Assembly: GCA_013399875.1 (NCBI GenBank)
Contig: VXAZ01008272.1
Location: 63,825-127,824, forward strand
Source: Gymnorhina tibicen
Taxonomy: Eukaryota > Chordata > Aves > Passeriformes > Artamidae
Direction: 5' to 3'
DNA: 64,000 bases
Shown: positions 1 to 12,188 of the stretch, piece by piece
Position numbering within the stretch: position 1 is the first letter of the stretch
Layout: each line of letters starts with the position of its first letter
Position numbers and translations under genes: made by a program
Notes under the pieces: model-generated
Seen by the model: only the letters and a program-made list of their open reading frames with translations
Told to the model about the DNA's origin: nothing
Databases searched by the model: none

Positions 1-474
1 TGCTGAACTTTTTCAACTGTCTTGAAGCCTTAACCCCCTGTGGGATAAGAGAAAAAAAAGGAATCCAGTAGAGTAAATTCCACTAAACAGTAAATTCTGT
101 GAAATGCTCCTTTCATGTCAGACAGGTGGAAGTTCAGGATTCCAGTGCAGTTCAGGAGAAATGTGAGATTCATACCAAGCATGAAGGTATTCTGTTTATT
201 GGCACAATGGTTTAAGGAAGAGCGAGAAATCAAATAAATCTGTTAAAATCTCTCTACTAGATGGCGGTAATTTTGGGGGAGTTTTCAAGTCTGCTGTATA
301 TCAAAGCAGTTTGCTAGTTCACTGTCTGTTCATGTGCTGAGTGGGGAAAAAAAGTCATGGAGCTGATCAACAGGTTTAAAACAGGTTGGCTTGCAGTGGT
401 ATACAGCAGAGCTGACACTTGTTACAAATATACCTGGTCCTCTGATCAGATCCTGACATGACACTAGCACTAGG
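1..474. other. Non-coding flank
   Basis: Single-copy-looking sequence to the left of the first LTR. I see no exon, RNA gene or recognisable repeat. Bases 468-473 (cactag) form the left half of the probable target-site duplication of the adjoining LTR. Confidence 0.5.
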
Positions 475-1103
475 TGTTGGTTTGTGTTACAGAAAAACCA
501 GTAGTGTCGTGGCGGGTGTTCTGGTGGGTGCCGCAACCTTCCGAAAGCGTCTCCAGCAGAACGCTGCTCGGCAGAGCCGCTACACTCACACACACACACA
601 CATACACACACCCCCCACACCGGATAGCTGCTTTGGCAAGTCGAGGGCCAAGAGACGGGAGGGGTCTCCGTATAGAGTCCCACGGGAGAGGTTTATTCAC
701 CCACCTGTGTGAGGGGTTTAAAAGCACAGACCAATTGGGGAGGTGTGTCTAGAGTTATATACAGGGGCGGAGAGAGCACCAGGGCCCAATGGTCTGAGGG
801 CACGGGGGCGGTACACAGGTGGGACTGGGGTACGGGAGCCAACGGGGAAACTCTGAGGGAGTGGCAAAGGAGCAAGGGCCGATGGGAGAGTGGAGAAGGG
901 AGAATTTTCTAGGGCAGTGACATGTAAGGGGGCAGGGAGGCCAGCTGGCCAACTGGGGAAGCAGAACTGGGGTACATTAACATAATGAAACAAAGCAGCC
1001 TGGGAGAGGCGTTTTATGTCTCCACAACTGGAGGATCTCTTAGGCTTCTACCCTCCAGGGGACCCTCGTGGTTTCTCTCTCGAAAGGCCCACTGGCTTCC
1101 ACA
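475..1103 (-). mobile_element. Solo LTR of an endogenous retrovirus (copy A)
   Basis: Read on the minus strand this is a roughly 629-bp LTR that begins TGTGGAAGCC and ends near CCAACA. It holds a TATA-like box (TATATAA, complement of 755-761), a polyadenylation signal about 60 bp later (AATAAA, complement of 692-697), and a GT-rich stretch in the following R/U5 part. It aligns along most of its length with the plus-strand LTR at 37897-38463, which is how the borders were set. Flanking hexamers cactag (468-473) and caatag (1104-1109) differ by one base and look like an aged target-site duplication. There is no adjoining primer-binding site or gag/pol/env sequence, so this is a solo LTR left by recombination. 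The retroviral class cannot be assigned by eye. Confidence 0.85.
587..610. repeat. (CA)n microsatellite inside LTR copy A
   Basis: A run of CA dinucleotides with one TA interruption, followed by a short C-rich tract. On the LTR sense strand it is a GT repeat in the R/U5 part, at the equivalent place to the GT run at 38363-38379 in copy B. The repeat was therefore probably part of the ancestral LTR. Confidence 0.9.
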
Positions 1104-4100
1104 CAATAGAAATTCAGCGTTTTGCTCAATAAACCTAATTATTGGGAAAAAACATGAAGGGTTGATGCTTGTTCCATTAGAATAGAGAAATAACGTACAC
1201 AGTCACCTCTGGCTTACACCACTTTCAGCAAATTGACTTTGTTTTGATTTTGGAGAGGTTGTGTTTTAAAAGTGTCAATATTCAACTGAGAGGGGCTGTT
1301 TACCTTTTATTTGCTAGACAAACCATGTGATTCCTTGCATTAGGATGTTCATTAATGCTGCTCTGTTTTAACTGTGTCAGAAACTTACTAAAAAGGGTTC
1401 AGAAAAATTCCATGCCAGATATTTCAATGTACTTTAGATGATTTATTTTATTCTATTTGTAGCTTATTATATTTAAAATTATTCTTGAATGCATTCCTGA
1501 ACGTGGGCCTAAATAAATCATTTTTATTTCAGAAACAATGGAAGTAACTTCAACCAATACACAGAAGGGTATCACTGAGCAAGAGTAATGCTTGCTACAC
1601 GGCTTTGTATGCTGCTCTTGAAATAGTACCTATGGCAACTCTAAATCACATTTTTCTAGTACAGTTGTCCCCAGTGCTGCAAGAGGATCTGTCTGTTAGG
1701 AAGCTTATAGCCCTCGAATCCCGCTGAGCTCTGGGGGGCTTTTTGTGAGCTTGAGGATCTGTGCCAGGGTGAACTTTGTTGCGAAGTGGAGGCTTCGGTG
1801 TTAAAATGGAGTGACAAGATGGGGTTGAGAAAATGCGAGTCCTCTTGTAGCATCTCCTGCCCAGGGAAATGATGTCTTTGTGGCTGCAAGGGTTTAAGCA
1901 GGTTGTATTTACTAGTCTTCTAGTATTTAATTAAAATATAGTTAGAAGTAGACTAAAGAGGCAAAACAAACAGAAATTTTCCTTACCCTGATAGGTTGAT
2001 GCAGGTTGATGTCATTTACCTTAGCATGCCTGTTCTTTGAGAAACTGGTACCAATCAAATACGTACCAGTAAGAAGCCAATTTATGTACCAGAAATGACT
2101 ACATGTGTTACATAATTAGAATACCTGCCCCAACTTCTGAAACCTATCATTGCTGGGCCTGCTTTTAATCTAGCTTCGTCTCTTCAGCTTGCAGGATGAA
2201 ATGTAGCTGGGGAGCCTTATGAGAAACAGATGGGAAGCCTGGCTGGAGGGCTGCTGGGGATGGAGACTACCTTGGCCCACTCTGAGCCAAGTGTACTGTG
2301 CACCTTCGAATGATACCTTAATCCATGATAAAGACAGACAGCTCACTTTTCCAAAATCAAAACCATATTCATCAGTGGTAGCTTCTTTCCAACACAGCAC
2401 AGGCTACTGCTCTGAGAGATGCTGTCTGGAACAGCTTGATACAGGCAGAACTAGATGACTACACATGGATAAGATAAAATCATTCAGCTACCTAATAAAT
2501 AAAGTTGAAAGATGTACTAAGATGATACAAATTCAAGTACTAACTTGATTTATTATCCCAGAGGGATGTTTGCTCCACCTTTCAGTCACTGAATCCTAAT
2601 TTATGGTGCACGTTTTTAGTCTTGATTTTTTCCCCCCTTTTTAAGAAAGAAAACCTTTAAAATATGGTTAGCTGACCTAGTGCTCTCTGTCGCTAGCTTC
2701 ACACTGCTTAAATTAATACAACTCATTCAAAACTGTTGTTGAATGGATGGTTTTTTTAAGTCAGCAAGGATTCAGTTTCGGTAACTTAATGTTATTCGTA
2801 TATAGTAGAATACCAGTAGAAGTAAAGTCAATAAACTCTAAAGACAAATATATTAAAGAATTCTTATGCAGCATGATTTTCCTCTTGCCATCGAGGGAAA
2901 AGATTGTATTTTACACAGGAACTGAGATGTTTCCCTTTCTGTGGTCCTGTGTGGATTTAACTAAAGCAGCAACTAAGAGAAACAGGAGTTTCATAAAGAA
3001 AGCCTTGTCGATAATTATAGAGTGGTTGTAAGAGTATGTTCATAGCCTTTATTTTTCTTGTTCAGAACTTTATTGTGGATCTTTAAGTTTCAAATGACTC
3101 TTGATACTTTGCATGTGTGAGACATTTTAGGTAAATAAACATAACTTATTATTTTGAGACAATACTTCAAATATATGTTTTCAAGGGCGTGTTCTTTGTT
3201 TGATCACATATAACTCCTATAAATCTATAAACTAACTATTTTAAACCAGATTATCAGATTGTAAATAAGGTATGTTGGAGCTAGAGGGAGAAATAAATTC
3301 TTCTTCTAGTTTACAGTTCTAGTTCTAGCAAATTGCCCATACATGAAACTGGTATAAATTATGAATTGGTTGTTCAAGGTTTTCATCATTGTTTGCATTA
3401 AAAAAATTAACCACAAAACCAGAAGGTATTGTGTTCATTTCCTGAATCAGGGGCTATATTTATATTTGCTGAATAGTAAGAATCTTTGACAGCCATCTTT
3501 TGAACAGCATGATGTGTTTTTCATCTACATATTCCATCAGGAGCAGAAATTGATTGAGGAAAATGTGAAACTTAGTTTACCAAGTTCTGCCTACAAAGAT
3601 AAAATACTTCTTCGGCTAGGATTCTGCCTGTTACTTTTCTAATATCTCTTGAACTCCAGTGGTGGAATTTTTATAGCCCTGCACATGTGAACAGCTTGGT
3701 GGTACAAGTAACCTTCAAAAGTAAGGCATTCATTGATCTGGAAAAAAAACTTTAAGTAACCTCTCTTCTTTCCAGGTAATGTTCTCTTTTGGCAAACAAT
3801 TTGTATTAAACTCACAGCATCCTCAACACTAAGACTATGATTGATACAGCCAGTACACTGTGTTATATACCATAGTGCTTGAACCATTGTGTGTGTTGGT
3901 GAATTATTTTCACAAACCATTGATTCAAAAGGCTGTGGACTTCAGAACAGCATGTTTTGAAACTTTGAAGGCTTAACAAAAGACACTCAATCCACTAGAA
4001 GAGTGAGTCTTATGGGCACAGTTTGCAGTGCTGCTGCTTGCAGCAGTGGATGGATATCCAGATATAAGAATTGTAGTTCTGTCTTTGGTGTAATTTATTA

Positions 4101-7100
4101 TGTCCACGTTTTGCTGGAACTGGTAGCAAAATTAATCATATCAGTCCTTTTTTCCTTTTCTTTTTTTTTTTTTTTTTACATTTAAAAGGCTAAGATTTCA
4201 GAAAGCCAGGCCTTAAGCTGTATTCCTTCTGTTTTGAACTCGTAGTGTCTCCATTTGCATATGACACCATGAATTTCTTTGATTTATTATTTTAGTCAAG
4301 GAATAAGAAAAACGTTCAAAGCCTACTGTAGGTTCTGACAAATAAAATTACTGATTTCTTACATCTGAAAAGCCAAGTACCCATAGTCTGGCTGGTTCAG
4401 ATTTGTCTAACTGCAAAGGCGTTAGACTGCCCGTTATTCATGCTTCATTTGAGATTCCAACCATTCAAAGAATGTGATCCTACTAGTGTATACAATCCAT
4501 TTATTTTATTGCACATACTTTGTTATTAAATGCCACCCAGAGTTTTCAAGGTGGCTTAGATTAAGTAAAAGGGCAGTGTCAACTATTAACATCTACAACT
4601 TAAACCAGACCTGATACAATAAAGGGAAAACCATTAATCACAAGATGCCTGTGTGCCAGCAGTGGAACTTGCCCTTGCACGGTAAGACAAATCCTGCAGC
4701 CTGGTAGAGCTTGGTTTTGGTCTGACTCCGCAGAATACCTTGAGCAGCAATTGGCCTTCTGGTACTACTGCACTGGGAAAGGTGGTGGACAGTGGTGCCC
4801 AGACCCAAACCCAGTGATGGACAGCAGGAAGGGAGGGATGATGCCTTGTGACAGAAGATCTAACAGTGGGGAGAGGCACAGCCTTGGGAGTAAGTTACAC
4901 TTAAACCTGAGGCAGTGCAGAAAGGGGAGCTGTGAATGACATCAGCTGCAGAGACTCACAGGGCCAGAGCTAAAAATGGCCTGATTTTTTATTTGTAGCT
5001 GTACTGCTTGTACCTCAAAGAGATGTTTTGCATGGCTTAAGGCAATGCTGAAAGCGGGAGATGCTAAGTGTCTCCTCCATTTGAGTCAATGTTCTCTGCC
5101 CATTTGCTTCATATACAATGTTTCGGTACAAAGAACCGAGCTAGAGTGTATTGTTCCACAAAGAAGAAAGCTAAGCTTTTCACCGTCTAATCAATATTTC
5201 CTGAAGAGTTGCCAATGTCTCCTGCTCAGAGTCATGATGTTTCTGTAATAAATCATGCTGTTACTGACCTTAAACTTTTCCTGGACAAATGTCTTCCCTC
5301 CTGACAAGTGACATTTCAAACAGGAATATAAGCATTTAGGACAAGGACAGTGTGTGCTACAAAGCACATTCTTGGTGTTCTGCAGATAATAATCTCTGAG
5401 TTACTTGTGATGATAATTTGGGGGAATTTCATAATGCCTCAGCACATATGCCAGATTCCTGGATTTTGACCAAGAGGGTGTTATAAATAATAAACATCAG
5501 TAACATTGCCATCCACTGTAGCTAACTACCATCTTGCATGCAGATTAGTTTGTGCACTTGTGTTGCACCCAGACATATACAAAGTGTAGATTTCTCTTGA
5601 AAACACTTGGTGTTTTGGTAACTAAATGAATAAACATATAATCTTTCAGGAACTGGCAGAACAGCATCTAGTTCTCATTACCCTCTTTGCTTCTCTCCAC
5701 CCTTTGGCTCTTACCATAATTGAAGACAACTTCTCTGGGCACTCAGCTCAGCATCTGCAAGATGAAGTTATACGTCTTCCAGATGTGGCACCCAATTGCC
5801 AGCACTTTTCTTACCCTTTGGTATGCTTTGGGCCTCTGCTTTGGCCTCAGAGCCATCTACCTGTCTCCAAGTCTGCTGCTGATGCTCTTTTAACCATGGT
5901 GTGTAGTACTGGATTCCTGTGTTGCTCTCTGTCATATTATGGAACAGAAAAAGAATGGGGAATGCTGTGAGAGACAATTACGTGGAGCTAACAGTATGCT
6001 CATTTTATTTGCAAACATATCCAGAGCAATCTAGTTATTTCAGAGCTCACGTCCAGCTTTTTTCTGTGACAGAGATGCAAGCAGAGGAGTACTCTCTGCC
6101 ATCATGCCATGGGTCAGAGTACCTGCATATTTCTCTAACAGCAGCAGCTGATTTTCTATTTTATTTTAAGTAGAACGGTATTACCAGAAAATTGTTATTG
6201 TTAACATTTGCATAGAGCAGGTTCGTTCTTTTAAGTGGCTTCATGCCATTAAGTAGGAATGTAACCACAATATAGCAGTTTGTCCACAGAGAGGAAAAAT
6301 AGCCCTTCAAACCCCTGGCACCAGTTCCACATTAGAGCTAAATTACTGTAGCAGATTGAAATGACAAGACTCACATTTTTAAATGAGCATGTAAACAAAT
6401 CATGTGCCCAGACTGGCATGGGACAGGAATCCTAATTTGCACATATGCCTTGGGATTTGGGCACACACACAAAAACAATTGAAAAATAATCAGGCAAAGA
6501 ATACATAATGCAAGACGAGAGGGATGAGTTTAATATTCTTATGTCAGTAGTGTGTGAGAAACCTAAGGAGACTTTCAGTAGCCAGTGTTTTCTCTAACAA
6601 GTAGTACCAGGACAGCTCACCACAAATCCCCAAGTAAACCTGTTATGGCATGTATATATAGAGTCTGCCTAGTCTAGAATATTTATAAATAAAAATTCTC
6701 TAGAATAGAGGCCTCTTAACTGACTTTTTAAACTTTGTAGATGTGGTGCAAGAGACTAGACAGGTCCTTTGCTGTCTCAGCAGGTGGAACATGGGTTGTC
6801 AGTTTGTCCTGGACTGCAGGAGAGCAATTCATCAATTTCTTGTTCTCTATTTCAGGTGATGTATCCAGTAGGATTGTTTTATGAACAGCTCTTCAGGGGG
6901 CTGTTAGGTGCAGGCAGCCCCACTGTGCTCTCCCCCATGCTTGGTGAGAGAAGCAGGGTAACCTCAGCGAGGCTGAGGGCAGCTGAGCTTTGTCAGGCTG
7001 TGCCCAGCTGAGGCCACGGTATCCTGCTACACACTGGGAAGGTTTCTTCTTGACTAGCAAATTCAGGCTTTGTAAAATTATTCTATTTTGCCAGCTGTGA

Positions 7101-7799
7101 ATAGAACACCTGTTTGAGTGGTGGAGAGCTGGCTGTCCTGGAGCACGGGGTGTGTGGTGGGGCACAGTGATGGCTGAGGCTGGACGATCAAAGGATTGAG
7201 CCCGGCACTGGTGCCCTGCTGCCACTGCAGCCAGGCTCAGCTGCAATGGGTGTAGCAGTTATTTGGGCTGCAATGCCAGTACTGGGGCTGGCTGTATAGC
7301 AGCCTCAAATACTAATTAGTGTCTTAGAGGTAGTTTCAGAACTGTGCTGTCTTATTTCCACTCTGATGAAGTAGAATTGTTTTGCATATCTGAAACTTTG
7401 GTAATTGGCCAAGTTGAAAGCCTACTTTAAGGTGAAATACATATATTTCTCAATGTAAAGATTGTGTTTTTATAGTTTGCTAACATCATGCTGTCTGATA
7501 ACATTATGCTTCATTGTTATAGTACCTGACTTTCAAATATGATGACACTGTGAAGTAATTGTTTGTGTGAGTTAGTAAAAAACTATGAATAGGGGATGGG
7601 AGCTCCATCAGTCTGTGTCTAAGCACAGATGAAGTGACTGACCCTGATCCAAAGGCCTTTCAGTTGAGCAAATTCAAGAGTTATACTCAGCTGCTGAAAC
7701 CCAGCTTATGTCTCATATTTATGCCTTTTTTTTTCTATTTTGGGCAAAGCTGCAGTTTTTGCTGTTGGTTAAGTGCATATACATATTTTCACTTCCAGC
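1104..7799. other. Gene-free stretch, no recognised features
   Basis: About 6.7 kb of AT-rich unique-looking sequence. Open frames here are short, lack splice-site context or family resemblance, and look like chance. A T-rich run near 4153-4177 is the only simple-sequence feature. No element boundary was found. Confidence 0.5.
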
Positions 7800-7843
7800 C
7801 CAGTCTTACGAGTAAGCCCAGTCTTACTTGCTGCCAGTCTTAC
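7800..7843 (+). repeat. Three spaced copies of CCAGTCTTAC
   Basis: Identical 10-mers occur at 7800-7809, 7818-7827 and 7834-7843, with spacings of 18 and 16 bp. It looks like a small decayed tandem duplication; no function is indicated. Confidence 0.8.
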
Positions 7844-7882
7844 AATGCACCTAATAATAATTTTTTTAAAGTTTCTTTTTGT

Positions 7883-7899
7883 TAAAAAAAAAAAAAAAA
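7883..7899. repeat. Poly-A tract
   Basis: A mononucleotide A run followed by GAAAA. It explains the phenylalanine run in a long minus-strand chance frame across 7769-8347. I saw no processed gene body upstream that would make this a retrocopy tail. Confidence 0.9.
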
Positions 7900-10800
7900 G
7901 AAAATCCTCTTCCCACCCCTGTCCCAAACCATATAAAATGTCATGGGGTGGTTTTTCTAATAACATCTTGAACTTGTAATTCTGTGGTGTTGTCTCTGAG
8001 CCATTAATGAAACCCATATTGCAGGGATGGCCTTGAAGTAATGGAGGAAGGAGAAAGCAGCTGTATTTGCTATCCTCTGGCTCTGTGTTTTTCATTATGT
8101 TCTCTCTTATTTTTGTTTTGGGGTATATTTTCTGGAGAAAACAACCTCCCTGGGAATGGTCTGCTGCAGAGACCAGGTTGAATGCCTTTTGCTGGCTCTC
8201 CGAGGGGTGCCAAATGTCCCACTGCAACCTGTTAAGCAAAGCACCAAGGTGCTCATAAGGGAGGAGCAGCATTTTCTGTGGGTGAAAGTTCTGGCACAAG
8301 TATTTGACTGAATGACTGTGAGTATTGTTACTGAAAAACCAACCCAACCAGCATGATACTGCCAGAGTTAGCCTAACGATCCCAGCACTTCACATAGCTG
8401 ATGACCATGACAGGTTTATTCCCTCTCAAAATGACACACTGGAATAATATTAGCTAAATGTCTGTAGCCCGGCTGGAGCGTCTCCTTCCAGACACATAAT
8501 TGGTACTGTCACCTCTCATGTTGTATGGTATGCAAAGCTGATGCCTATGAATTTTGCCCATATGTTTTTTAAGTGCACTGGAGGCATTCAGCCTTGAATT
8601 CTGAACAAATAGTGATGGGTCAATTAATAATGGACTGAAAAAGCACAAAATTGAAGCATGTTAGAGTGCATGCATTAGCAAGATGGTTTTTCAACAAGCT
8701 GTCAGACAGCATATGTAAGAAAAATAAAGCTACGATGGTAGAGATGAAGAGATTCCACTTAATAACTAAAGCACAACTCATCTTTGATCAGGTTTGCAAA
8801 ACTGGATTCACTTTGCTTGTTCCTTACTTCATGCAATTGGTGTCTGTCTGTAGACATTGTGGTGGAGCAGAGGGCTGAAGATCATGTGGATGAAAGACCC
8901 CCAGAGAAGGGTTTAATCCCATTCAGCCCTCTATAGTATGCAAAAAAATCTTCCCCCTAATGAAAGACTGCAAAACTAAAAAAAATTATTAGGCACTGGC
9001 TACATTTTTAAAGGATCAAAATAATGTACTATACAGGCACATCACTTCTTGGTTTTTGGCTCTTTAGTAACTAATTTCTCCCAACATGTATCTGCACATT
9101 GGTAATGCGAAATGTTTTACTTCACATTAGAGTGTTTATTTATGCAGCTTCATTTCCAATAAAAGCTATGCTTTACAGTGCATTATGCAGAATGACAGCA
9201 GTGCACTGAATTGCAAGGTCACACTATAGATCATACTCACTCTGCCAAACACCCAGTAAGGAATTTTGGAGTAAGCTGTAATAAGGGGCTGAGCTGTGAG
9301 CAGAGCCAGAAACAATACAGGTTAGAAAAATGTTTGGTTTATTTCGTGAAAGAAGAAAGAGTTTGACTTATTAGGGAGGCTTTTCCTACCGTATTCATTC
9401 TGGGTCCAGGTCCTGGAAAGAAAGTTTGGGATGGAACTTCCTGAAGTTGACCTTAATCTGTCCTCAGAGCCCCATGCATCTTCCTCTGAACTGAGGGGTA
9501 TGGGGTATGTTTGAAGATCTAACCAGCAGTTTATGCTCTGAACTGTTACATTACCAGAAACTCTCCTTTTTCCATTTTGTATGTGAGGCTACATGTCTGG
9601 TGAAAGGTGAAGTGTCATCCTCTGCACATAGATTAGGTGTGCAGCTGAAAGCAGTGGGTCTAAATAGTAAGAATGCCTTATCCCAGATGTTTGCAGAAGT
9701 AATTTGTCCTCCAGAAGAAAATTTTGCCCTTGGACAGAGAGGGTGACAGAAGAAACAATGCACAGTGCAACCACTGTGTGGGTTCATGCATTTTCTGTCT
9801 GTGGAAAATCATTTGAAGATGAAAGATGTCTAGAAGGCCAAGAAGTGCCAAAGCCAGTGTGGCAAATAGCTTCTCTTTAGGAGGTATACAGTTTTCAGGC
9901 CCTGTTTCAGATTTGGGATGAAGAAGCAGCACCAATTATGAAAGCAGAGGGCCACAAGAGAAGTTATTGTCACACCCACACGAAACATGAGAGCAAAGTA
10001 GAATTTCAGTATGTCAGGCTGTTCTCCAGAGGTTGTTGGTGAGCTGTACCAAAAGCATTGAGGATGCCTATAGTAAACTGGCCTTGCAACAGAATCAAAG
10101 CTGAGCAACAACAGAAATAAAGCTGAGCAACCAGCAGACACAGCTGGTTATTTTGGGGGGAACATAACTTATTGGTGTGGTTGTACTGCCTGAGGGGGCA
10201 CATTTTGGACAGCACACAGGTGGTGCTGCCATTTTAGAACTCTTCCTTTTCACTTGTGCTTTACCAGGTTTTTTCTGCAGAAGAAAGAAACCGGTGATGA
10301 AGTGAGGAACATCCCTGATACAGACCAACTTATTTATCTGTTTATTTATGTATTTAGATGCAGAGAAAGCACAGGAAACTCATTTGCAGCAATAAAACAA
10401 ATTGACAGCAGAAGACATTTCCAAGTCTCTCTTACTTACTGACTTTGACAGAACTGCCTGCTCCTTCAGAGATACTTTGTTAGGGCTCTCATAGCACTAA
10501 TTCGTTGAGCAGAAGTTCGATTTGTTATTGCCTCTTTGTCAGGAAATCACATTCCTCTGGGTGGTTGTTATCATCAAGTGCCATTGTAACATGGAATTGA
10601 TGGTCCCTTCTCCCACTGTTGGCAGCACAAATCACCGGTCTGAATTCCTCATCCAGGGGACTTAGTATCTGCACTTAATGCAAGTGTTCCTGATTTACTT
10701 GCCTGAATATTGTCATCATTTTCGGATGAATCGAGGTCAGTCGAGAGTGAAAAATGGAAAACTGGGATAGAGGCAACCAAAATAGGGTATTAAATGGTTG

Positions 10801-11334
10801 GTGATGAAAGTCCGTAAAAATAGAGAAGTGGTGGACATGGGTTTCTTTACATGGGTCCATAAAGGAGCTAAGTGACTTCTGTAGTTGATCCAGAGGAAGG
10901 CTGGCTCTTTCACCCCGAACTTCAGCAAACACAAGAAATAGTGATACCAGTGGCCCTAAGTGAGGGGCTTTCATGAAAGTGTGTTCTACCTCACCCTTTC
11001 TTGCTATTGTAGTTCTTCACACAGGCTGCACATGACTTTTGTATCCTGAACACAGCAGAGTCTCCAGGGTGTTACACCAGGTCAGTCTCTCATTCTCCCT
11101 AGTCAATACACATCCCCACTGCTCTTGCACTGCAGTGCTCATCTTCTGTTCAGAGCCTTTCAGTCTCATTATCCAGAAGGGTTCTGTTTATACCCAGCAT
11201 AAGGGAACTTCAGAGTGATACTGCTTTTATGATGAGCATTGCTGCCAACAATCTGGTTCAAAGTTTATTGACAGCTCTTCATGGAACCTGTCTGTTAGTT
11301 GTTCTTGTTCCAGCCTACCAGATGACTGAGGACT
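7900..11334. other. Gene-free stretch, no recognised features
   Basis: Unique-looking sequence. Overlapping frames near 9.5-10.3 kb on both strands have no recognisable domains and no convincing exon borders. Nothing else can be supported. Confidence 0.45.
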
Positions 11335-11372
11335 ACAGGTCAGATACAGGTCAGATAATATCAGGTCAGATA
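11335..11372 (+). repeat. Short tandem repeat, unit about ACAGGTCAGAT
   Basis: Three near-identical copies of CAGGTCAGATA follow each other, the third after a 5-base spacer. It sits about 220 bp before the CR1 copy at 11590. Confidence 0.85.
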
Positions 11373-11589
11373 AGTCACAACTTTGCTGTCTTAGCCCAGT
11401 CATGCTCTGGCAGATCATCGTGTCCACTAAGATTTTACATGAAATAACATTTACAGCTTAACACACTGAAGACATTATCCATACTGTCTGGCAATACAAG
11501 AAGCTATTAAGAAAGGGCAACCTCTGCTCTCTGTGCAGAGCTGGTGTCTCAGATCCATGCTGCAAAAATAGCTGCATTTCTCTCCCGGA

Positions 11590-12138
11590 CCAGATAGTCA
11601 GGCTATGACATTGCTCCCTCTGTGTTCAGCACTGGTGAGGCCTCAGCTCGAGTCCTGTGTCCAGTTCTGGGCCCCTCACTACAAGAGAGGCATTGAGGTG
11701 CTGGAGCATGTCCAGAGAAGGGCAACAGAGATTGTGAAGGGTCTGGAGAGTGAGTTGAATGAGGAACAGCTGAGGAAGCTGGTGGTGTTTAGCCTGGAGA
11801 AAAGGAGGCTCAGGGAAGACCTTGTCACTCTCTACAACTGCCTGAAAGGACATTGTAGCCAAGTGGGGGTCAGCCTCTTCCCCCAGGCAACCAGTGACAG
11901 GACAAGAGAATATGGCCTCATGTTGTGCCAGGGAAAGTTCAGGAAGAATTTCTTCACTGAAAGGGGGGTTAAGCATTGGAGTGGAGTGCCCAGGGAAGTG
12001 GTGGAGTCACCATCCTCAGAGGTGTTCAAGAAACATGGATGTGGCCCTCAGTGCTTTGGTTTAGATGACGTGGTGTTCGGTCATAGGTTGGACTTGATGG
12101 TCCTGGAGGTCTTTTCCAGTCTAAATGATTCTATGATT
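11590..12138 (+). mobile_element. CR1 LINE, 5'-truncated 3' end
   Basis: This is the 3' end of a CR1 non-LTR retrotransposon in sense orientation. The frame starting at 11605 gives peptides typical of the C-terminal end of the CR1 reverse-transcriptase ORF, including [15 protein letters not shown], then [35 protein letters not shown] and a [13 protein letters not shown] block. It is followed by the CR1 tail (GTTGGACTTGATGGTCCTGG, then GTCTTTTCCAGTCTAAATGA) and an ATTCTATG-type terminus ending about 12138. Endonuclease and catalytic reverse-transcriptase regions are absent, as in most genomic CR1 copies. The long residual frame (192 codons to 12183) suggests a fairly young insertion, but it cannot encode an active element. 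The left border is approximate. Confidence 0.93.
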
Positions 12139-12139
12139 T

Positions 12140-12188
12140 TATGGGCATTGCCCATCTATGCTGAGCATATCTATGGGCATTGACCATC
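12140..12188 (+). repeat. Duplicated 17-mer TATGGGCATTGNCCATC
   Basis: Copies at 12140-12156 and 12172-12188 differ at one base and are separated by 15 bp. They adjoin the 3' terminus of the CR1 copy, so they may record a local duplication at the insertion border. Confidence 0.8.

Noticed and set aside
475..1103. CpG-island promoter of a host gene
   Set aside because: The GC-rich stretch is explained by the LTR; no exon or host transcript start can be tied to it.
7769..8347. 192-codon minus-strand open frame
   Set aside because: It spans a poly-A run (giving a phenylalanine stretch), lacks any domain or splice context, and fits a chance frame in AT-rich DNA.
11605..12183. 192-codon plus-strand frame as a host gene
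   Set aside because: The sequence is the C-terminal end of CR1 reverse transcriptase plus the CR1 tail, so it is a mobile-element remnant.
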